Shown here one piece after another: positions 52,394-61,349 of a DNA stretch of 63,280 nt. The notes beneath the pieces are model-generated. The model did no database searches. It was not told where the DNA came from and saw only the letters and a list, made by a program, of their open reading frames with translations. The position numbers and the translations under genes were made by a program. Source of the DNA: Thermoproteota archaeon (GTDB taxonomy: Archaea > Korarchaeota > Korarchaeia > Korarchaeales > Korarchaeaceae); the NCBI GenBank assembly GCA_015522685.1, contig WALU01000018.1, positions 1 through 63,280 on the forward strand, given 5' to 3'. The number at the start of each line of letters is the position of its first letter. The first letter of the stretch is position 1.

Positions 52394-53344
52394 CTATCCA
52401 CCTACATCACGATTTGCCCTCTTAATGAATTCTATCCTCTTTTCTAAGCTTGGATGAGTTGGAAGGAAGGAGGGTGCTCCTTCACTAGCCTTATACAACT
52501 TAATTAAGGCGTTTATCAGATCCTCAGGGTTAGTGTAGGTTGCGGCGATCAGATCTGCCCTTACCTCCTTCCTCCTTATCAAGATTAAGAAAGCCGAGAG
52601 GGTACCTAGAAATAGGATTATGAATAACAGCAAGACCGTTACAGATCCGCTCTGAGGGGAAAGCCCTGCTGAGGATACGATGAACTTGAATAGGGGAGTC
52701 AATACTGCATAGATGAGGAGAGTGTAGCCCATATATCGAATGAGATCCCCTCCCTTGTAGTGGGCGAGCTCGTGAGCTATCACGCTTCTAAGCTCGTCCT
52801 CGGATAGCATGCTAAGAAGATCCTCGTTTATGAAGACCGTAGGTCGAATGAGACCTCCCAATAAGGCGGTCTTCATCAAAGAAGATTCGAATATTCTGAG
52901 CCTAACATTTCCTTTAATGTCCATCTTAGCCTTCATATCCTCGAAGATACGCCTTAGGTATTGGGGTGGGTCCTTCCCTCCGCTGGAGGCATCAAGCATC
53001 AGGGGAAATAGGTTTACTATTACGAATAGAAGTACAAACATCGCGGAAAGATCTGTGAAGAAGTTATGAGGAAGATAGGAGGATACAGCAGCAAAGATGA
53101 ATATTAGATAAAACTCAAAGTAGCTAAAGGTGAAATCCTTAAATGACTTTAGGGCTTCAGATCTAGACCTTTTTCTCAGAGCAGAATCGACTAGAGAGAG
53201 AAGCAATGTAACAGCGATGAAGAAAATCAAGCCAGTTACTGCGGGATTGAATTTGTACCTAATTTCAATTAACACGAATAGAGCCATCAGAATGGCGGCA
53301 AGAGAATATATAACCAAGTTGTAAAGAAGTGAGGAGTTTTCCAA
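52394..53344 (-). CDS. M48 family metallopeptidase (membrane)
   Basis: A 316-residue membrane protease. The zinc motif is HELAH at 191-195, followed by YKGGD; a downstream RKEVRADLIAAT supplies the third ligand Glu. Hydrophobic helices lie at about 8-55, 75-120 and 200-260. The C-terminal THPSLEKRIEFI segment is typical of the family. Related to HtpX but distinct from the second M48 gene at 58528. Its substrate is presumably damaged membrane protein. Confidence 0.9.
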   Translation of the reverse strand: MENSSLLYNLVIYSLAAILMALFVLIEIRYKFNPAVTGLIFFIAVTLLLSLVDSALRKRSRSEALKSFKDFTFSYFEFYLIFIFAAVSSYLPHNFFTDLSAMFVLLFVIVNLFPLMLDASSGGKDPPQYLRRIFEDMKAKMDIKGNVRLRIFESSLMKTALLGGLIRPTVFINEDLLSMLSEDELRSVIAHELAHYKGGDLIRYMGYTLLIYAVLTPLFKFIVSSAGLSPQSGSVTVLLLFIILFLGTLSAFLILIRRKEVRADLIAATYTNPEDLINALIKLYKASEGAPSFLPTHPSLEKRIEFIKRANRDVGG

Positions 53345-53510
53345 TACACCCTCGCAACCACATCACAGTGATACATATATATTTTTTGCTAACAAGAGAT
53401 TAACAGGAGATTTATTTCGTATTATCACTGGGTTCTTCTTAGGGCTAATCCCAGCTATAAACAACTGTACTGTATTGGAGCCTTCATCAAATATTAAAAA
53501 TAAAAATTAA

Positions 53511-54092
53511 TTAACCAGCATGCTGTCTTAAAATATCTTCCGCTATTCTCAAGGTAACGTTAGCTTCTATGCAAGCTGCTATCATTATGAAGATTAAGGA
53601 AAGTAGGGCAGCCCTATAGTAGAATCTTAGGTCATCTGGTCCAACAGGTTGTTCTCTTTTCCTTAAGAGATATAGGATTATACTCGCTGGAATTCTTATT
53701 CCCGCTGAACCAGCCAATATGAACCCTAGGATCTCGAATGATCCATGAGGCGCTACTAACATAATTACCTCTTCTGAGGAGAATCCCGAAGCCAAAGCTC
53801 CCCTTACAGAGTACCCGAGTTCTAAGCCGTTAGCGAACAGATTGGTGACTGTTGTCGACCCCATTGAAAATGCTCCTAAGAGCAGCAGAATCGTGGAAAC
53901 CATGTTGTTATATGGGAAGAAGGTGCAGTCCTTGTAGAGGCGTTCTTTCCACATGACTTTCCTGAATCGGGAAGAATGGTCAGTCCCCACCACTAATTTC
54001 AGACCTAAGAAAAATCCTACCGAAAAAATAATTATTGAAATCAATAAAGGCGAAAGGTTATAGGTTAACTTTCTCATTTTCACTGATTTCAT
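53511..54092 (-). CDS. SpoIIM/DUF95 family membrane protein (intact copy)
   Basis: About 193 residues from ATG 54092, which overlaps the stop of the preceding small gene in an ATGA arrangement; the frame is open further upstream but only inside that gene. Hydrophobic helices include ISIIIFSVGFFLGLKLVV and NMVSTILLLLGAFSMGSTTVTNLFANGLELGY. The family signature is VAPHGSFEILGFILAGSAGIRIP. It belongs to a two-gene module (small membrane protein + SpoIIM) that is duplicated immediately upstream, where the SpoIIM copy is truncated. Confidence 0.85.
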   Translation of the reverse strand: MKSVKMRKLTYNLSPLLISIIIFSVGFFLGLKLVVGTDHSSRFRKVMWKERLYKDCTFFPYNNMVSTILLLLGAFSMGSTTVTNLFANGLELGYSVRGALASGFSSEEVIMLVAPHGSFEILGFILAGSAGIRIPASIILYLLRKREQPVGPDDLRFYYRAALLSLIFIMIAACIEANVTLRIAEDILRQHAG

Positions 54093-54409
54093 ATTAAACC
54101 AAATACATGCATGAACGTCAGGAGAAATACCCAGCCGAAAACTTCTAGGAAAACTACTAATGCTATGATTTCTTTTTTCCATGATTTATCGTATTCTGCA
54201 GTCCCGCATGCTCCGATTTTCTCTCTTTCTTTCTTGCTCAGTCTGATATTCAAGATAAGCGGTACTGATAATAATGCTGTAAGCAGATCCATGGCCCATT
54301 GACCCATGTTTCCTAAAGGAAATATGAATTCATCGATAATCGTTATCAGTGCCATTGCTACCCCTATGAAGATAACCATGTAAAAGAGATGAATTACGGT
54401 CAACTTCAT
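54089..54409 (-). CDS. Small membrane protein, module copy 2
   Basis: About 106 residues from ATG 54409, preceded by GAGGTG at six bases. Three hydrophobic helices: one at the N-terminus (YMVIFIGVAMALITII), one in the middle and one at the end. It is clearly paralogous to the protein at 54709-55026: both begin MKLT(V/I)xH, share the (F/V)PLG-M segment before helix 2 and end in a helix closing with GLI. Always followed by a SpoIIM-type gene here. Function unknown. Confidence 0.7.
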   Translation of the reverse strand: MKLTVIHLFYMVIFIGVAMALITIIDEFIFPLGNMGQWAMDLLTALLSVPLILNIRLSKKEREKIGACGTAEYDKSWKKEIIALVVFLEVFGWVFLLTFMHVFGLI

Positions 54410-54699
54410 GGAGGGCACCTCATAAAGCAAGACCTATAGCTAGCCAACCTGGTGGACAAGATGCCGCCGCAAGCGATAGTAAAGCCAGATGCGATCCAAA
54501 TATATACGCGCGAGGCGATAGAACTCATATTGTTTAGGAAGAGGTCATAACTTTTGTGGATAGATTCTCCCCATATAGCTTCCTTAAGTTTAGAAATATA
54601 GTTAAATTCTGCTAATAAATTCAGGCTGAAGATAAATCCTAGAGATGCAGCTATTGAGATTAAGAAAAGCGTAAAATAGGTTAAAACACTTGCTTTCAT
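54406..54699 (-). pseudogene. Truncated SpoIIM-family gene (module copy 1)
   Basis: The first 75 or so residues (LFLISIAASLGFIFSLNLLAEF, then SKLKEAIWGESIHKSYDLFLNNMSSIASRVYIWIASGF) parallel the N-terminal half of the intact SpoIIM protein at 53511-54092. Then the similarity ends and the frame stops after an unrelated tail (SYRSCFMRCPP), directly at the start of module copy 2. The PHG signature region is missing, so this is a 3'-deleted copy. A functional short protein is possible but unlikely. Confidence 0.65.
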
Positions 54700-54708
54700 T
54701 TTTACTCA

Positions 54709-55026
54709 TCATATTAGACCTAACATTTGCATCATCATCAGGAGAAATGCAAAAGCGAGAGTATCTAAGAAAATTATCATCACCGCTATTGTTTCCTTAC
54801 TCAATCTCCATCCAGCAATTTTATCTGCTTCACCACTCATTCTAATCTTCTCTCTTCTCTGCTTGATCAGCTTAATCCCGTATAGCAGGACTATTATTAG
54901 CGATATCTGGAGGAAATGCATAATCATCTCATGCATACTTCCTAGAGGAACCAGAAAGGTTGCTAACATCATCATCAATCCAATGAGAATAGCCATGTAT
55001 AAGCAATGATTTATGGTTAGCTTCAT
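54709..55026 (-). CDS. Small membrane protein, module copy 1
   Basis: About 105 residues from ATG 55026 (a longer frame starts at 55050). Three hydrophobic helices, with a short basic cytoplasmic loop (LIKQRREKIRMSGEADK). Paralogue of the protein at 54089-54409 with the same termini. It precedes the truncated SpoIIM gene by nine bases. Function unknown. Confidence 0.7.
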   Translation of the reverse strand: MKLTINHCLYMAILIGLMMMLATFLVPLGSMHEMIMHFLQISLIIVLLYGIKLIKQRREKIRMSGEADKIAGWRLSKETIAVMIIFLDTLAFAFLLMMMQMLGLI

Positions 55027-55311
55027 AATATATCTTTCATGAGTTTGCAATATAAATATAGCTCATTTATTGTTAATCCCTTCTTCTTTTAAATTATTCA
55101 TCTGATTGACTATTATAATTTTAATGAGCATCTTTAGAATCAGTGCTCCTGCGTAGCATTCTTATTTCTTTTTTGAGGATTAACTAGCGACCAGACAGGC
55201 GAATTAGACATCTATCATTATCTATCTTTACATAACTTACCACTAAATGCAAGATAATCCTTAAATATCTTCCCTCAGGGATAGAAACAAGAGGAAGTGG
55301 GTGGCGCGCTT

Positions 55312-56208
55312 ATGGGCCTCAAAGAATTGTCAGAAATAATTAGGCTGAACTTCCTCCTATTAACACCGATAACCATATTCGTTGGAATGGCAGCGGCCAT
55401 ATACGACGGATATAGCTTCAAGCTGATAGATACTCTAATAGCACTATCTGGAGCTCTGCTGGCCCACATCTCAGTGAACTCCCTGAACAACTACTTCGAT
55501 TATAGATCGGGCATAGACGCTAAAACACCAAAGACCCCCTTCAGCGGTGGAATAAGAGCCCTCGTTGAAGGGAGAGCGGAACCGCACACAGCTCTATTCG
55601 TGGGTTCTATGGCATCCGCTCTAACTCTGCTGATTGCTATATACTTCCTTATAGAGATACCTCTAGTTTTCTTCATAGGATTGGTTGGCCTAGCCCTTAT
55701 CATCCTCTATACACCCCTCCTATCAAAAGTTCCATTCACATCCGAGCCTTCTGCAGGCATAGGCTTTGGACTGATGGTCTTAGGGATGTATGCAGTTGAA
55801 GCTGGTACCATCACTGGATCTGCTTGGCCCTCTTTCATAATAGTATCCATCTTGGTAGGTTTGCTTCTCTTCATAAACGAATTTCCCGATGCGGATATCG
55901 ATAAAGAAGCTGGGAGAAGGCACACAGTTATGATGCTAGGAAAGGAATCAGCCTCTAAGGTCTATGCGGCATCTGTCGTAATCAACTACGCTCTGATAGG
56001 ACTATTCTCCCTAACAGATCTGCTTCCTAAGGCATGCTTAATCTCCCTAATATCCTTACCGTTTGGCTATAGAGCTACCAAGGAAGCATTGAAATCTAAG
56101 AGTGAAGTTCCCAATATAATACCTGCAATGGCGAATAACCTTCTTATGGTGCTAACCACGATAACTGCTCTTGGAGTTGGTCTCTTAACAGGGATATTCT
56201 TAAAGTGA
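55312..56208 (+). CDS. UbiA family prenyltransferase (MenA-like)
   Basis: About 298 residues with eight or nine hydrophobic helices. The two Asp-rich sites are NNYFDYRSGID and NEFPDADIDKEAGRRHT, which bind the Mg-diphosphate of the prenyl donor. TPKTPFSGGIRAL after the first site is typical of the MenA-like branch (1,4-dihydroxy-2-naphthoate or related quinone heads), so a role in menaquinone-type quinone synthesis is likely; that would suit the quinol-oxidising NrfD subunit at 36735. I prefer ATG 55312, with GTGGGTGG upstream, over GTG 55297. Confidence 0.87.
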   Translation: MGLKELSEIIRLNFLLLTPITIFVGMAAAIYDGYSFKLIDTLIALSGALLAHISVNSLNNYFDYRSGIDAKTPKTPFSGGIRALVEGRAEPHTALFVGSMASALTLLIAIYFLIEIPLVFFIGLVGLALIILYTPLLSKVPFTSEPSAGIGFGLMVLGMYAVEAGTITGSAWPSFIIVSILVGLLLFINEFPDADIDKEAGRRHTVMMLGKESASKVYAASVVINYALIGLFSLTDLLPKACLISLISLPFGYRATKEALKSKSEVPNIIPAMANNLLMVLTTITALGVGLLTGIFLK

Positions 56209-56220
56209 GCGTGTATCTAT

Positions 56221-56256
56221 CCTCTATTTTCTCTTCTCATTTTATTTCCTTTTTCA
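56221..56256 (+). terminator. T-rich terminator after the UbiA gene
   Basis: A pyrimidine-rich tract with repeated T-runs (ATTTTCTCTTCTCATTTTATTTCCTTTTTC) shortly after the stop codon, split here by non-T bases. No hairpin is needed for archaeal termination of this type. Confidence 0.5.
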
Positions 56257-56710
56257 GGGAGTAGTATCCATATTGGCTAGATTAAAATGGCAATAAGTAA
56301 TGGTTAATGTTATTCATAGAATCAAGGCTTAGTGTACCCAAGAGGAAATAATCCTACCAGCAGCGGCCAAAAGAAGAATGAGTGACCCTTTAGCTTAAAG
56401 ATATATAATATATCGAATCTATTTTGGAAATGTTCTAAGGACCAAGAATCTAGTGTATCCTTATAAGAATTAGCCCTGTTAACTGCCTAGAGATCCTGAT
56501 GAGAATTAGAAGAGAGTAAACCATCCCAATATTCTAGACTCTCAAATCTAAGGGTTATCATATGAAATCTGTGAAAGTTAGGAAAGGAGAGTCCTAATCT
56601 CCTATAATAAGAGTAGATATAAGCAATAGCTGCTCCTATTCTTGGTAGTTTAATTCAGGATTCACACATATACTAAAATTTTTCTTCTTCTTCTTAGTGA
56701 AGGTGATAGG
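56257..56710. other. Gene-free gap before the disulfide reductase gene
   Basis: No gene in about 450 bases. A short imperfect hairpin (TTAGGA ... TCCTAA) occurs near 56578-56600. The ribosome site AAGGTGATAGG is at the right edge. Confidence 0.35.
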
Positions 56711-58036
56711 ATGAGGGCAGTTATTATAGGTGCTGGGCCTGCTGGTATGGCCGCAGCAAGTAGGATAAGAAAACATCTACCTGAAAGCGAGATAACCGTA
56801 ATAGAACGTACAAAGTATGTTAGCTTCGCTCTATGCGGTATCCCTTATTATGTAGGAGGGATTGTCAAGTCGCTGAATGATCTAATGTACTATCCTCCCA
56901 AATTCTTCGTGGAAAAGAGGAAAATAAACTTGGAACTTCAAGCTACTGCGGAGAGGATAGATCCAAGGGAAAGAATTGTGGTTTACAGGAAAGGAGATGA
57001 AGTTAAAGAACTGAACTATGACGTCCTTATAGTTGCTACAGGCGCTAAATCCAAACTGCTCCCAATACCAGGGATCGATGAGGATGGAGTTCTAACGGTT
57101 CATCATTTAGATGATGGTGAAGAGATTAGGAAGAGGTTATTCAAAGCTAAAAGCGCAGCAGTGATAGGAGCAGGGCTTAATGGCCTAGAATTCACTGAAA
57201 ACTTGGCAAGGCTGGGCAAGGAAGTGCACGTCTTTGAATACTTCAAATGGCCCCTTCCAAGGAGTTTGGATGAGGACATGGGCCTCATATTGAAGGATCT
57301 TCTTGTAAAGGACGTGAAGTTCCACTTCGGCTCTCCTGTAGAAAGCATAAGGAGAGCTGGCGATGTTCTGAGGATATCATCAGGAGATCTTTCCGTTGAG
57401 GTTGATCTGGTTCTAATCTTCACTGGGATAGAGCCATCTGTCGATCTGCTGAAGGATGCTGGCGCCAAGATAGGCGAAACTGGTGGAGTGAAAATCAACT
57501 CTAGGATGCAGACTGGTCTAGATTCTATATATGCATCAGGAGATAATGCTGAGATTATAAACAGAGTTACCGAAAAGCCTGATTGGATGCCCTTCGCTCA
57601 GATTGCCAATAAAATGGGATTAGTAGCAGGAGCTAATGCTGCCGGGAAGTATGTAGAATTCCCAGGCGCCGTTAAGACATGGACCGCTAAAGTCTTCGGC
57701 GTGGAGGTAGCAGGAACAGGCTTGACTGAGGCCGAAGCTAGGAAGATGAAATATGAAGCTAGGAGTGAGGTGATAAGGGGAAAGAATAAAGCTCATTATA
57801 TGCCAGAGCCAAAAGACATCTGGATAAAGGCAGTGATAAATAGTGATGGAACGGTCTTGGGAGTTCAGGCTATAGGTGAAGGGGCGCTAACTAGAGTAAA
57901 CGTAGCAGCTGCCCTTCTTCCATATAAGCCCAAAAGTATGGATCTAGTGTTTGCCGATATGGGATATGCACCGCCTCTGGCTCCTGTATGGGATCCCTTA
58001 GTTGTAATCGGCAGGAGGATTGATCCCATACTATAA
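56711..58036 (+). CDS. CoA-disulfide reductase/NADH oxidase-like flavoprotein
   Basis: A 441-residue pyridine nucleotide-disulfide oxidoreductase. FAD site VIIGAGPAGMAAASR, active-site S38-F-A-L-C42 (VSFALCGIPYY, compare SFxxC of CoA-disulfide reductases), NAD(P) site AAVIGAGLNGLEFTENLA, second FAD site SIYASGDNAEI, and a C-terminal dimerisation domain. The single active-site cysteine marks the CoADR/NADH oxidase/Npsr branch. In archaea such enzymes reduce CoA disulfide, sulfur/polysulfide or oxygen; which applies here cannot be said. AAGGTGAT precedes the ATG. Confidence 0.92.
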   Translation: MRAVIIGAGPAGMAAASRIRKHLPESEITVIERTKYVSFALCGIPYYVGGIVKSLNDLMYYPPKFFVEKRKINLELQATAERIDPRERIVVYRKGDEVKELNYDVLIVATGAKSKLLPIPGIDEDGVLTVHHLDDGEEIRKRLFKAKSAAVIGAGLNGLEFTENLARLGKEVHVFEYFKWPLPRSLDEDMGLILKDLLVKDVKFHFGSPVESIRRAGDVLRISSGDLSVEVDLVLIFTGIEPSVDLLKDAGAKIGETGGVKINSRMQTGLDSIYASGDNAEIINRVTEKPDWMPFAQIANKMGLVAGANAAGKYVEFPGAVKTWTAKVFGVEVAGTGLTEAEARKMKYEARSEVIRGKNKAHYMPEPKDIWIKAVINSDGTVLGVQAIGEGALTRVNVAAALLPYKPKSMDLVFADMGYAPPLAPVWDPLVVIGRRIDPIL

Positions 58037-58061
58037 GAATAAATTATATCCCTCTCCATCT

Positions 58062-58403
58062 TTACTCTCTGTAAATTCCTGAGAGGTATGCATTCAACAC
58101 TTCTCTGACAGTTTTACCTATTGCAAAGATGGGCTTTATTCCCCAAGAGGTCAAACTCTTCAGAACATCCTCAGGGAGGGATATAGAAACTAGAACGCTG
58201 ACCTCCATGTGCTTGAGCCAAGATGCCAAGCTGGGTCCCCTATAAGAAAGGAGCCCAGAAGCAGGATTCCTTATTACATCAACTTTTTTTACTTCTGAAT
58301 CCTCTACTGTAATTATCACGAAGAAAGGAGCATATGAAGGTTGGCCAAAGGCTATAGCATCCAAACCCTCGGATCCTTTGGAAGGTATGGCTATCTTTTC
58401 CAA
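58062..58403 (-). CDS. NifX/NafY family protein, short
   Basis: A 113-residue stand-alone domain of COG1433. EKIAIPSKGSEGLDAIAFGQPSYAPFFVIITVED, LASWLKHMEVSVLVSISL and IGKTVREVLNAYLSGIY follow the family pattern. Convergent with the flavoprotein gene. One of three such genes in the window, none with nitrogenase. Confidence 0.82.
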   Translation of the reverse strand: MEKIAIPSKGSEGLDAIAFGQPSYAPFFVIITVEDSEVKKVDVIRNPASGLLSYRGPSLASWLKHMEVSVLVSISLPEDVLKSLTSWGIKPIFAIGKTVREVLNAYLSGIYRE

Positions 58404-58527
58404 CAGAAAGGCACCCTCTAATAATATCCTATCAAAAATAAAAATGATAAATTGGACTACACAATGATAATATCCTGCTTATCTCTCAGACTGGCTCTTT
58501 ATGTTCTCGCTTCTTAAGTTGATCTAC

Positions 58528-59472
58528 CTACTTACTCTGCTTCTTGAACTTCTCTAGCTTCCTAAGTCTCTCCTCTATTCTTGGATGAGTGGAGAGGAGA
58601 CTCATTATCCTCTCGGAGAAGGATACTTCTCTCTTCATTATGGATCTTATGTTCTCCTCGGCAATCTCCTTACGGGTTGGGTCAGCGATCATCAGAGCTT
58701 TGGCGCTAGCCAGCTTAGCTCCCTGTTTGGGATTAGTATTCTCAACTATCTTAACAAGAGCCCTCTGAAGTTTCTCGGCTCCTCCCTCAACGGTAGTGGC
58801 TGAGTGGGCATCTGCGTAAAACTCCCTTAACCTGCTTAGGTGTAAGGCCAATAGATAGAGAAACCATCCTATAACTACAAGAGAAATTCCTATCATATAA
58901 GTATAACCAGATTCGTCCCTATCTCTCGAGCCGTAGCCAAGCATAGATCCCCAAATGAGCCATCTTCCTATATATAAGAAGATGGCTGGAAGGGATGTGG
59001 CGATCATCATCACATGCATATCCCCATGTTTTATATGGCCAACTTCATGGCCCAGAACAGCTTCTATCTCATCCTTATTTAGAGTATGAAGCAGTCCCTC
59101 AGTTACCGCAACTCCATATCCGAAGAGAGGACTTCCGAATGCGAAAGCATTAGGCACTTGGGTTGGAGTTATGTAAACTCTAGGCATCTTCTTAAGTCCG
59201 CTTTTCATGGCGAGCATTTCGATCGTGGAATAAAGCCAAGGTAAATCTCTTCTATCCACAGGCTTTAGCTTGTATATTGTAGTCAGAAGGTATGGTGAAA
59301 CCAACCACATGAGAAAGTTGAAAGCGAGAGCTACAGCTAAGCCACCTATTAATCCGATGCTAGATCCGAGCAAGAGCACAAAAACGAATCCAGAAACGGC
59401 AATTATGAAGGAAAGAGTAAGCATCATATCAACCCTGAGGCCCAGCAGTGAGAGACCTCTTCTCTTGCTCAT
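58528..59472 (-). CDS. htpX: HtpX-like M48 membrane metalloprotease
   Basis: About 314 residues; zinc motif HEVGH near 142-146, followed by IKHGD; the third-ligand region is LREFYADAHSA. YITPTQVPNAFAFG is a strong HtpX signature, as is the C-terminal LLSTHPRIEERLRKL. Hydrophobic helices are at the N-terminus and on either side of residues 155-200. The start at ATG 59472 follows GAGAGGGAT. Quality control of membrane proteins is the known role of the family. Confidence 0.93.
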   Translation of the reverse strand: MSKRRGLSLLGLRVDMMLTLSFIIAVSGFVFVLLLGSSIGLIGGLAVALAFNFLMWLVSPYLLTTIYKLKPVDRRDLPWLYSTIEMLAMKSGLKKMPRVYITPTQVPNAFAFGSPLFGYGVAVTEGLLHTLNKDEIEAVLGHEVGHIKHGDMHVMMIATSLPAIFLYIGRWLIWGSMLGYGSRDRDESGYTYMIGISLVVIGWFLYLLALHLSRLREFYADAHSATTVEGGAEKLQRALVKIVENTNPKQGAKLASAKALMIADPTRKEIAEENIRSIMKREVSFSERIMSLLSTHPRIEERLRKLEKFKKQSK

Positions 59473-59636
59473 TTTAATCCCTCTCAATTACAGAATGGAC
59501 AATAAACATATAAACGATACTAGTATAAAAGCTTTCATAATAGTCAATTTCTTTCCTTCTTTTATCCACTATCCACTAATATATGCCCACGCACTATTGT
59601 ACTTACCATACTTAATTAAAATTATTTAGCAAGTTT

Positions 59637-59924
59637 TCATCTCCATCCGAGTATGCTGAAGTCCTCAAACTCTCCTTTGTATTTATCCCATTTGACCTTT
59701 ACATTATCCACCCTAGCCAAAGGAGGACCTCCATGTGCCCATTCTATAATTTTCTCTAAAGCTCGCTTTTCTCCCTCCATAGCCGCTTCTACGCTCCCAT
59801 CCTTTACATTCCTTATCCATCCAGTTACTCCTTCCTTTCTGGCGATCTCTCTCATACTGGATCTAAAGAATACACCCTGTACTCTACCATATATCCTAAG
59901 ATATACCCTGGCCCTTTCTTCCAT
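59637..59924 (-). CDS. acyP: Acylphosphatase
   Basis: A 95-residue protein from ATG 59924, which follows GGGAAGGAGG; the open frame extends upstream to 59975. [34 protein letters not shown] holds the catalytic Arg and the phosphate loop; the conserved Asn is in [17 protein letters not shown]. The family hydrolyses acyl phosphates and is unusually stable in thermophiles. It follows the PadR gene on the same strand and may be co-transcribed. Confidence 0.95.
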   Translation of the reverse strand: MEERARVYLRIYGRVQGVFFRSSMREIARKEGVTGWIRNVKDGSVEAAMEGEKRALEKIIEWAHGGPPLARVDNVKVKWDKYKGEFEDFSILGWR

Positions 59925-59952
59925 GAGTGCCTCCCTTCCCTCCGATCTCCAC

Positions 59953-60327
59953 TTATATACCATTAGGTTGTTCATATAAATTAAGTATCCTCTCTATTAG
60001 TGATTTTAAGACCCTCAGCTCATTTATCCTTGAGACCAAGGTCTGTAATCCCAAAGGAGTGAGTTTGTATATCTTTTTCCTCCTAGGATCTCCTGGAAGA
60101 GGAGAGGACACTACCAGACCATATGATTCTAGTCTATCCAAAGTTACATATATAAACCCAGCAGGCATTGGCATACCTGTTAAGCTCTCTATCCTCCTCT
60201 TTATTTCATAGCCATGAAAAGTGCCCTTATGTATCATTAAGAGCACTAGCAGGGGATAAAGGCCAGATACACCCAAACTTGGGCCTTCGCCTGCACCTCT
60301 CCTCCATCTTTTCCTCATTTCTATCAT
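59953..60327 (-). CDS. PadR family transcriptional regulator
   Basis: A 124-residue regulator with a winged helix: [28 protein letters not shown], then [40 protein letters not shown], which is the PadR signature. A short helical tail follows. It is divergent from the DUF5320-NafY pair, with 57 bases between start codons, so it may control them (inference). Confidence 0.88.
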   Translation of the reverse strand: MIEMRKRWRRGAGEGPSLGVSGLYPLLVLLMIHKGTFHGYEIKRRIESLTGMPMPAGFIYVTLDRLESYGLVVSSPLPGDPRRKKIYKLTPLGLQTLVSRINELRVLKSLIERILNLYEQPNGI

Positions 60328-60384
60328 ATTATGTAGAAAGTTACATTTTTATAGGTTACCATGATATCTATCTTGGTGATATAT

Positions 60385-60810
60385 GTGAGTTGGTGGTTTG
60401 GTGGATGGGGTAGAGGCTGGAGAGGTGGATGGAGAAGAGGCTGGGGCTTTGGCGGTGGATGGGGTAGAGGATGGGCTTGGTGGATCGGTCCCCAATACAT
60501 TTCTAATGCAGCAGCACGTGGCTATACGTATATAGGTCCTTGTAGGAGTGGTGTAGGTCCTTGGGCATTCTATATGTCCCCCAGCGGACAGGTAGTCCAC
60601 GCTTGGCAGGTCTTTGGCTCCAACATGCCATCATGGCCTTGGAGCTCGCCATGGGCAGCTTGGCCTTGGACTGGGAGTACTTCGCCAGTAGCTCCCTCCA
60701 TCCCAACATCAAGTGAGAAGAATATGCTGGAGAGCGAGAAGGAGTATCTGAAGAGGGAATTACAAGAAATAGAAAGAAGACTTAGCGAACTGGAAGGGAA
60801 GAAGTCATGA
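60385..60810 (+). CDS. DUF5320-like Gly/Trp-rich protein with coiled-coil tail
   Basis: About 141 residues from GTG 60385, which follows GGTGAT; a longer frame starts at 60361. The N-terminal half consists of GW/GR repeats (WGRGWRGGWRRGWGFGGGWGRGW), then a region rich in Trp, Pro and Ser, and a C-terminal coiled coil (EYLKRELQEIERRLSELEGKK). This layout is that of DUF5320 proteins, which are regularly encoded beside NafY-type proteins. It overlaps the next gene by four bases. A similar coiled-coil tail on that protein suggests the two pair up. Confidence 0.7.
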   Translation: MSWWFGGWGRGWRGGWRRGWGFGGGWGRGWAWWIGPQYISNAAARGYTYIGPCRSGVGPWAFYMSPSGQVVHAWQVFGSNMPSWPWSSPWAAWPWTGSTSPVAPSIPTSSEKNMLESEKEYLKRELQEIERRLSELEGKKS

Positions 60811-61280
60811 GAGTAGCTATCCCCTTAGATACTTCAGAAGGACCTAATTCAAAGGTATCTTATCTCTTTGGCCGCGCTCCGTTCATAGCTATCGTCGAAG
60901 TTCAGGACCAGAAGTTGATTGATTTGAGAGTGGAGAGCAGTCCCTATGCCCAAATTCCAGGAGGGGCCGGTCCTTCACTGGTTCAGTATTTGAGGAGCAT
61001 GGGAGTTCAGGCGGTGCTTGCCAGTGACATAGGTCCAAATGCTGCATCGATTTTATCGGCGTCAGGTATGATGTGGATACCAGTTCCAGCAGGAATAACT
61101 GCGCAGGAAGCGATTGAGACCTACATGAAAACTCCTCTACCACAGGCATTACCTCTTCCAGTGGCAGCGTCTCCATATCCTCTCACTAAAGAGGAAGAAA
61201 TAAAGTGGCTGAAAGAAAGGGAAGACTGGATTAAAAAGAGACTAGAAGAAATAGATAAGAGATTGGAGGAGATATCTTAG
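60807..61280 (+). CDS. NifX/NafY family protein with coiled-coil tail
   Basis: A 157-residue protein. Residues 1-110 are the COG1433 domain (MRVAIPLDTSEGPNSKVSYLFGRAPFIAIVEV, GPSLVQYLRSMGVQAVLASDIGPNA, GITAQEAIETYM). After a Pro/Ala linker, residues 125-157 form a helix (KEEEIKWLKEREDWIKKRLEEIDKRLEEI) like that of the preceding DUF5320-like protein. The ATG overlaps the stop of that gene. A cofactor- or Fe-S-binding role is suggested for the family but unproven. Confidence 0.85.
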   Translation: MRVAIPLDTSEGPNSKVSYLFGRAPFIAIVEVQDQKLIDLRVESSPYAQIPGGAGPSLVQYLRSMGVQAVLASDIGPNAASILSASGMMWIPVPAGITAQEAIETYMKTPLPQALPLPVAASPYPLTKEEEIKWLKEREDWIKKRLEEIDKRLEEIS

Positions 61281-61290
61281 GTATAACCCT

Positions 61291-61325
61291 CTCTACTATC
61301 TACTTTTCTTTTTTCTTTTTCTTCG
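61291..61325 (+). terminator. T-rich terminator after the NafY-type gene
   Basis: A pyrimidine tract with long T-runs (TTTTCTTTTTTCTTTTTC) begins about 20 bases after the stop. Confidence 0.55.
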
Positions 61326-61349
61326 TCCTAATAGTTATCTTCTGGTTCT

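Noticed and set aside
45896..61280. NifX/NafY-type genes as evidence for nitrogen fixation
   Set aside because: No nifHDK, nifB or nifEN is present, and such domains are widespread in archaea that do not fix nitrogen.
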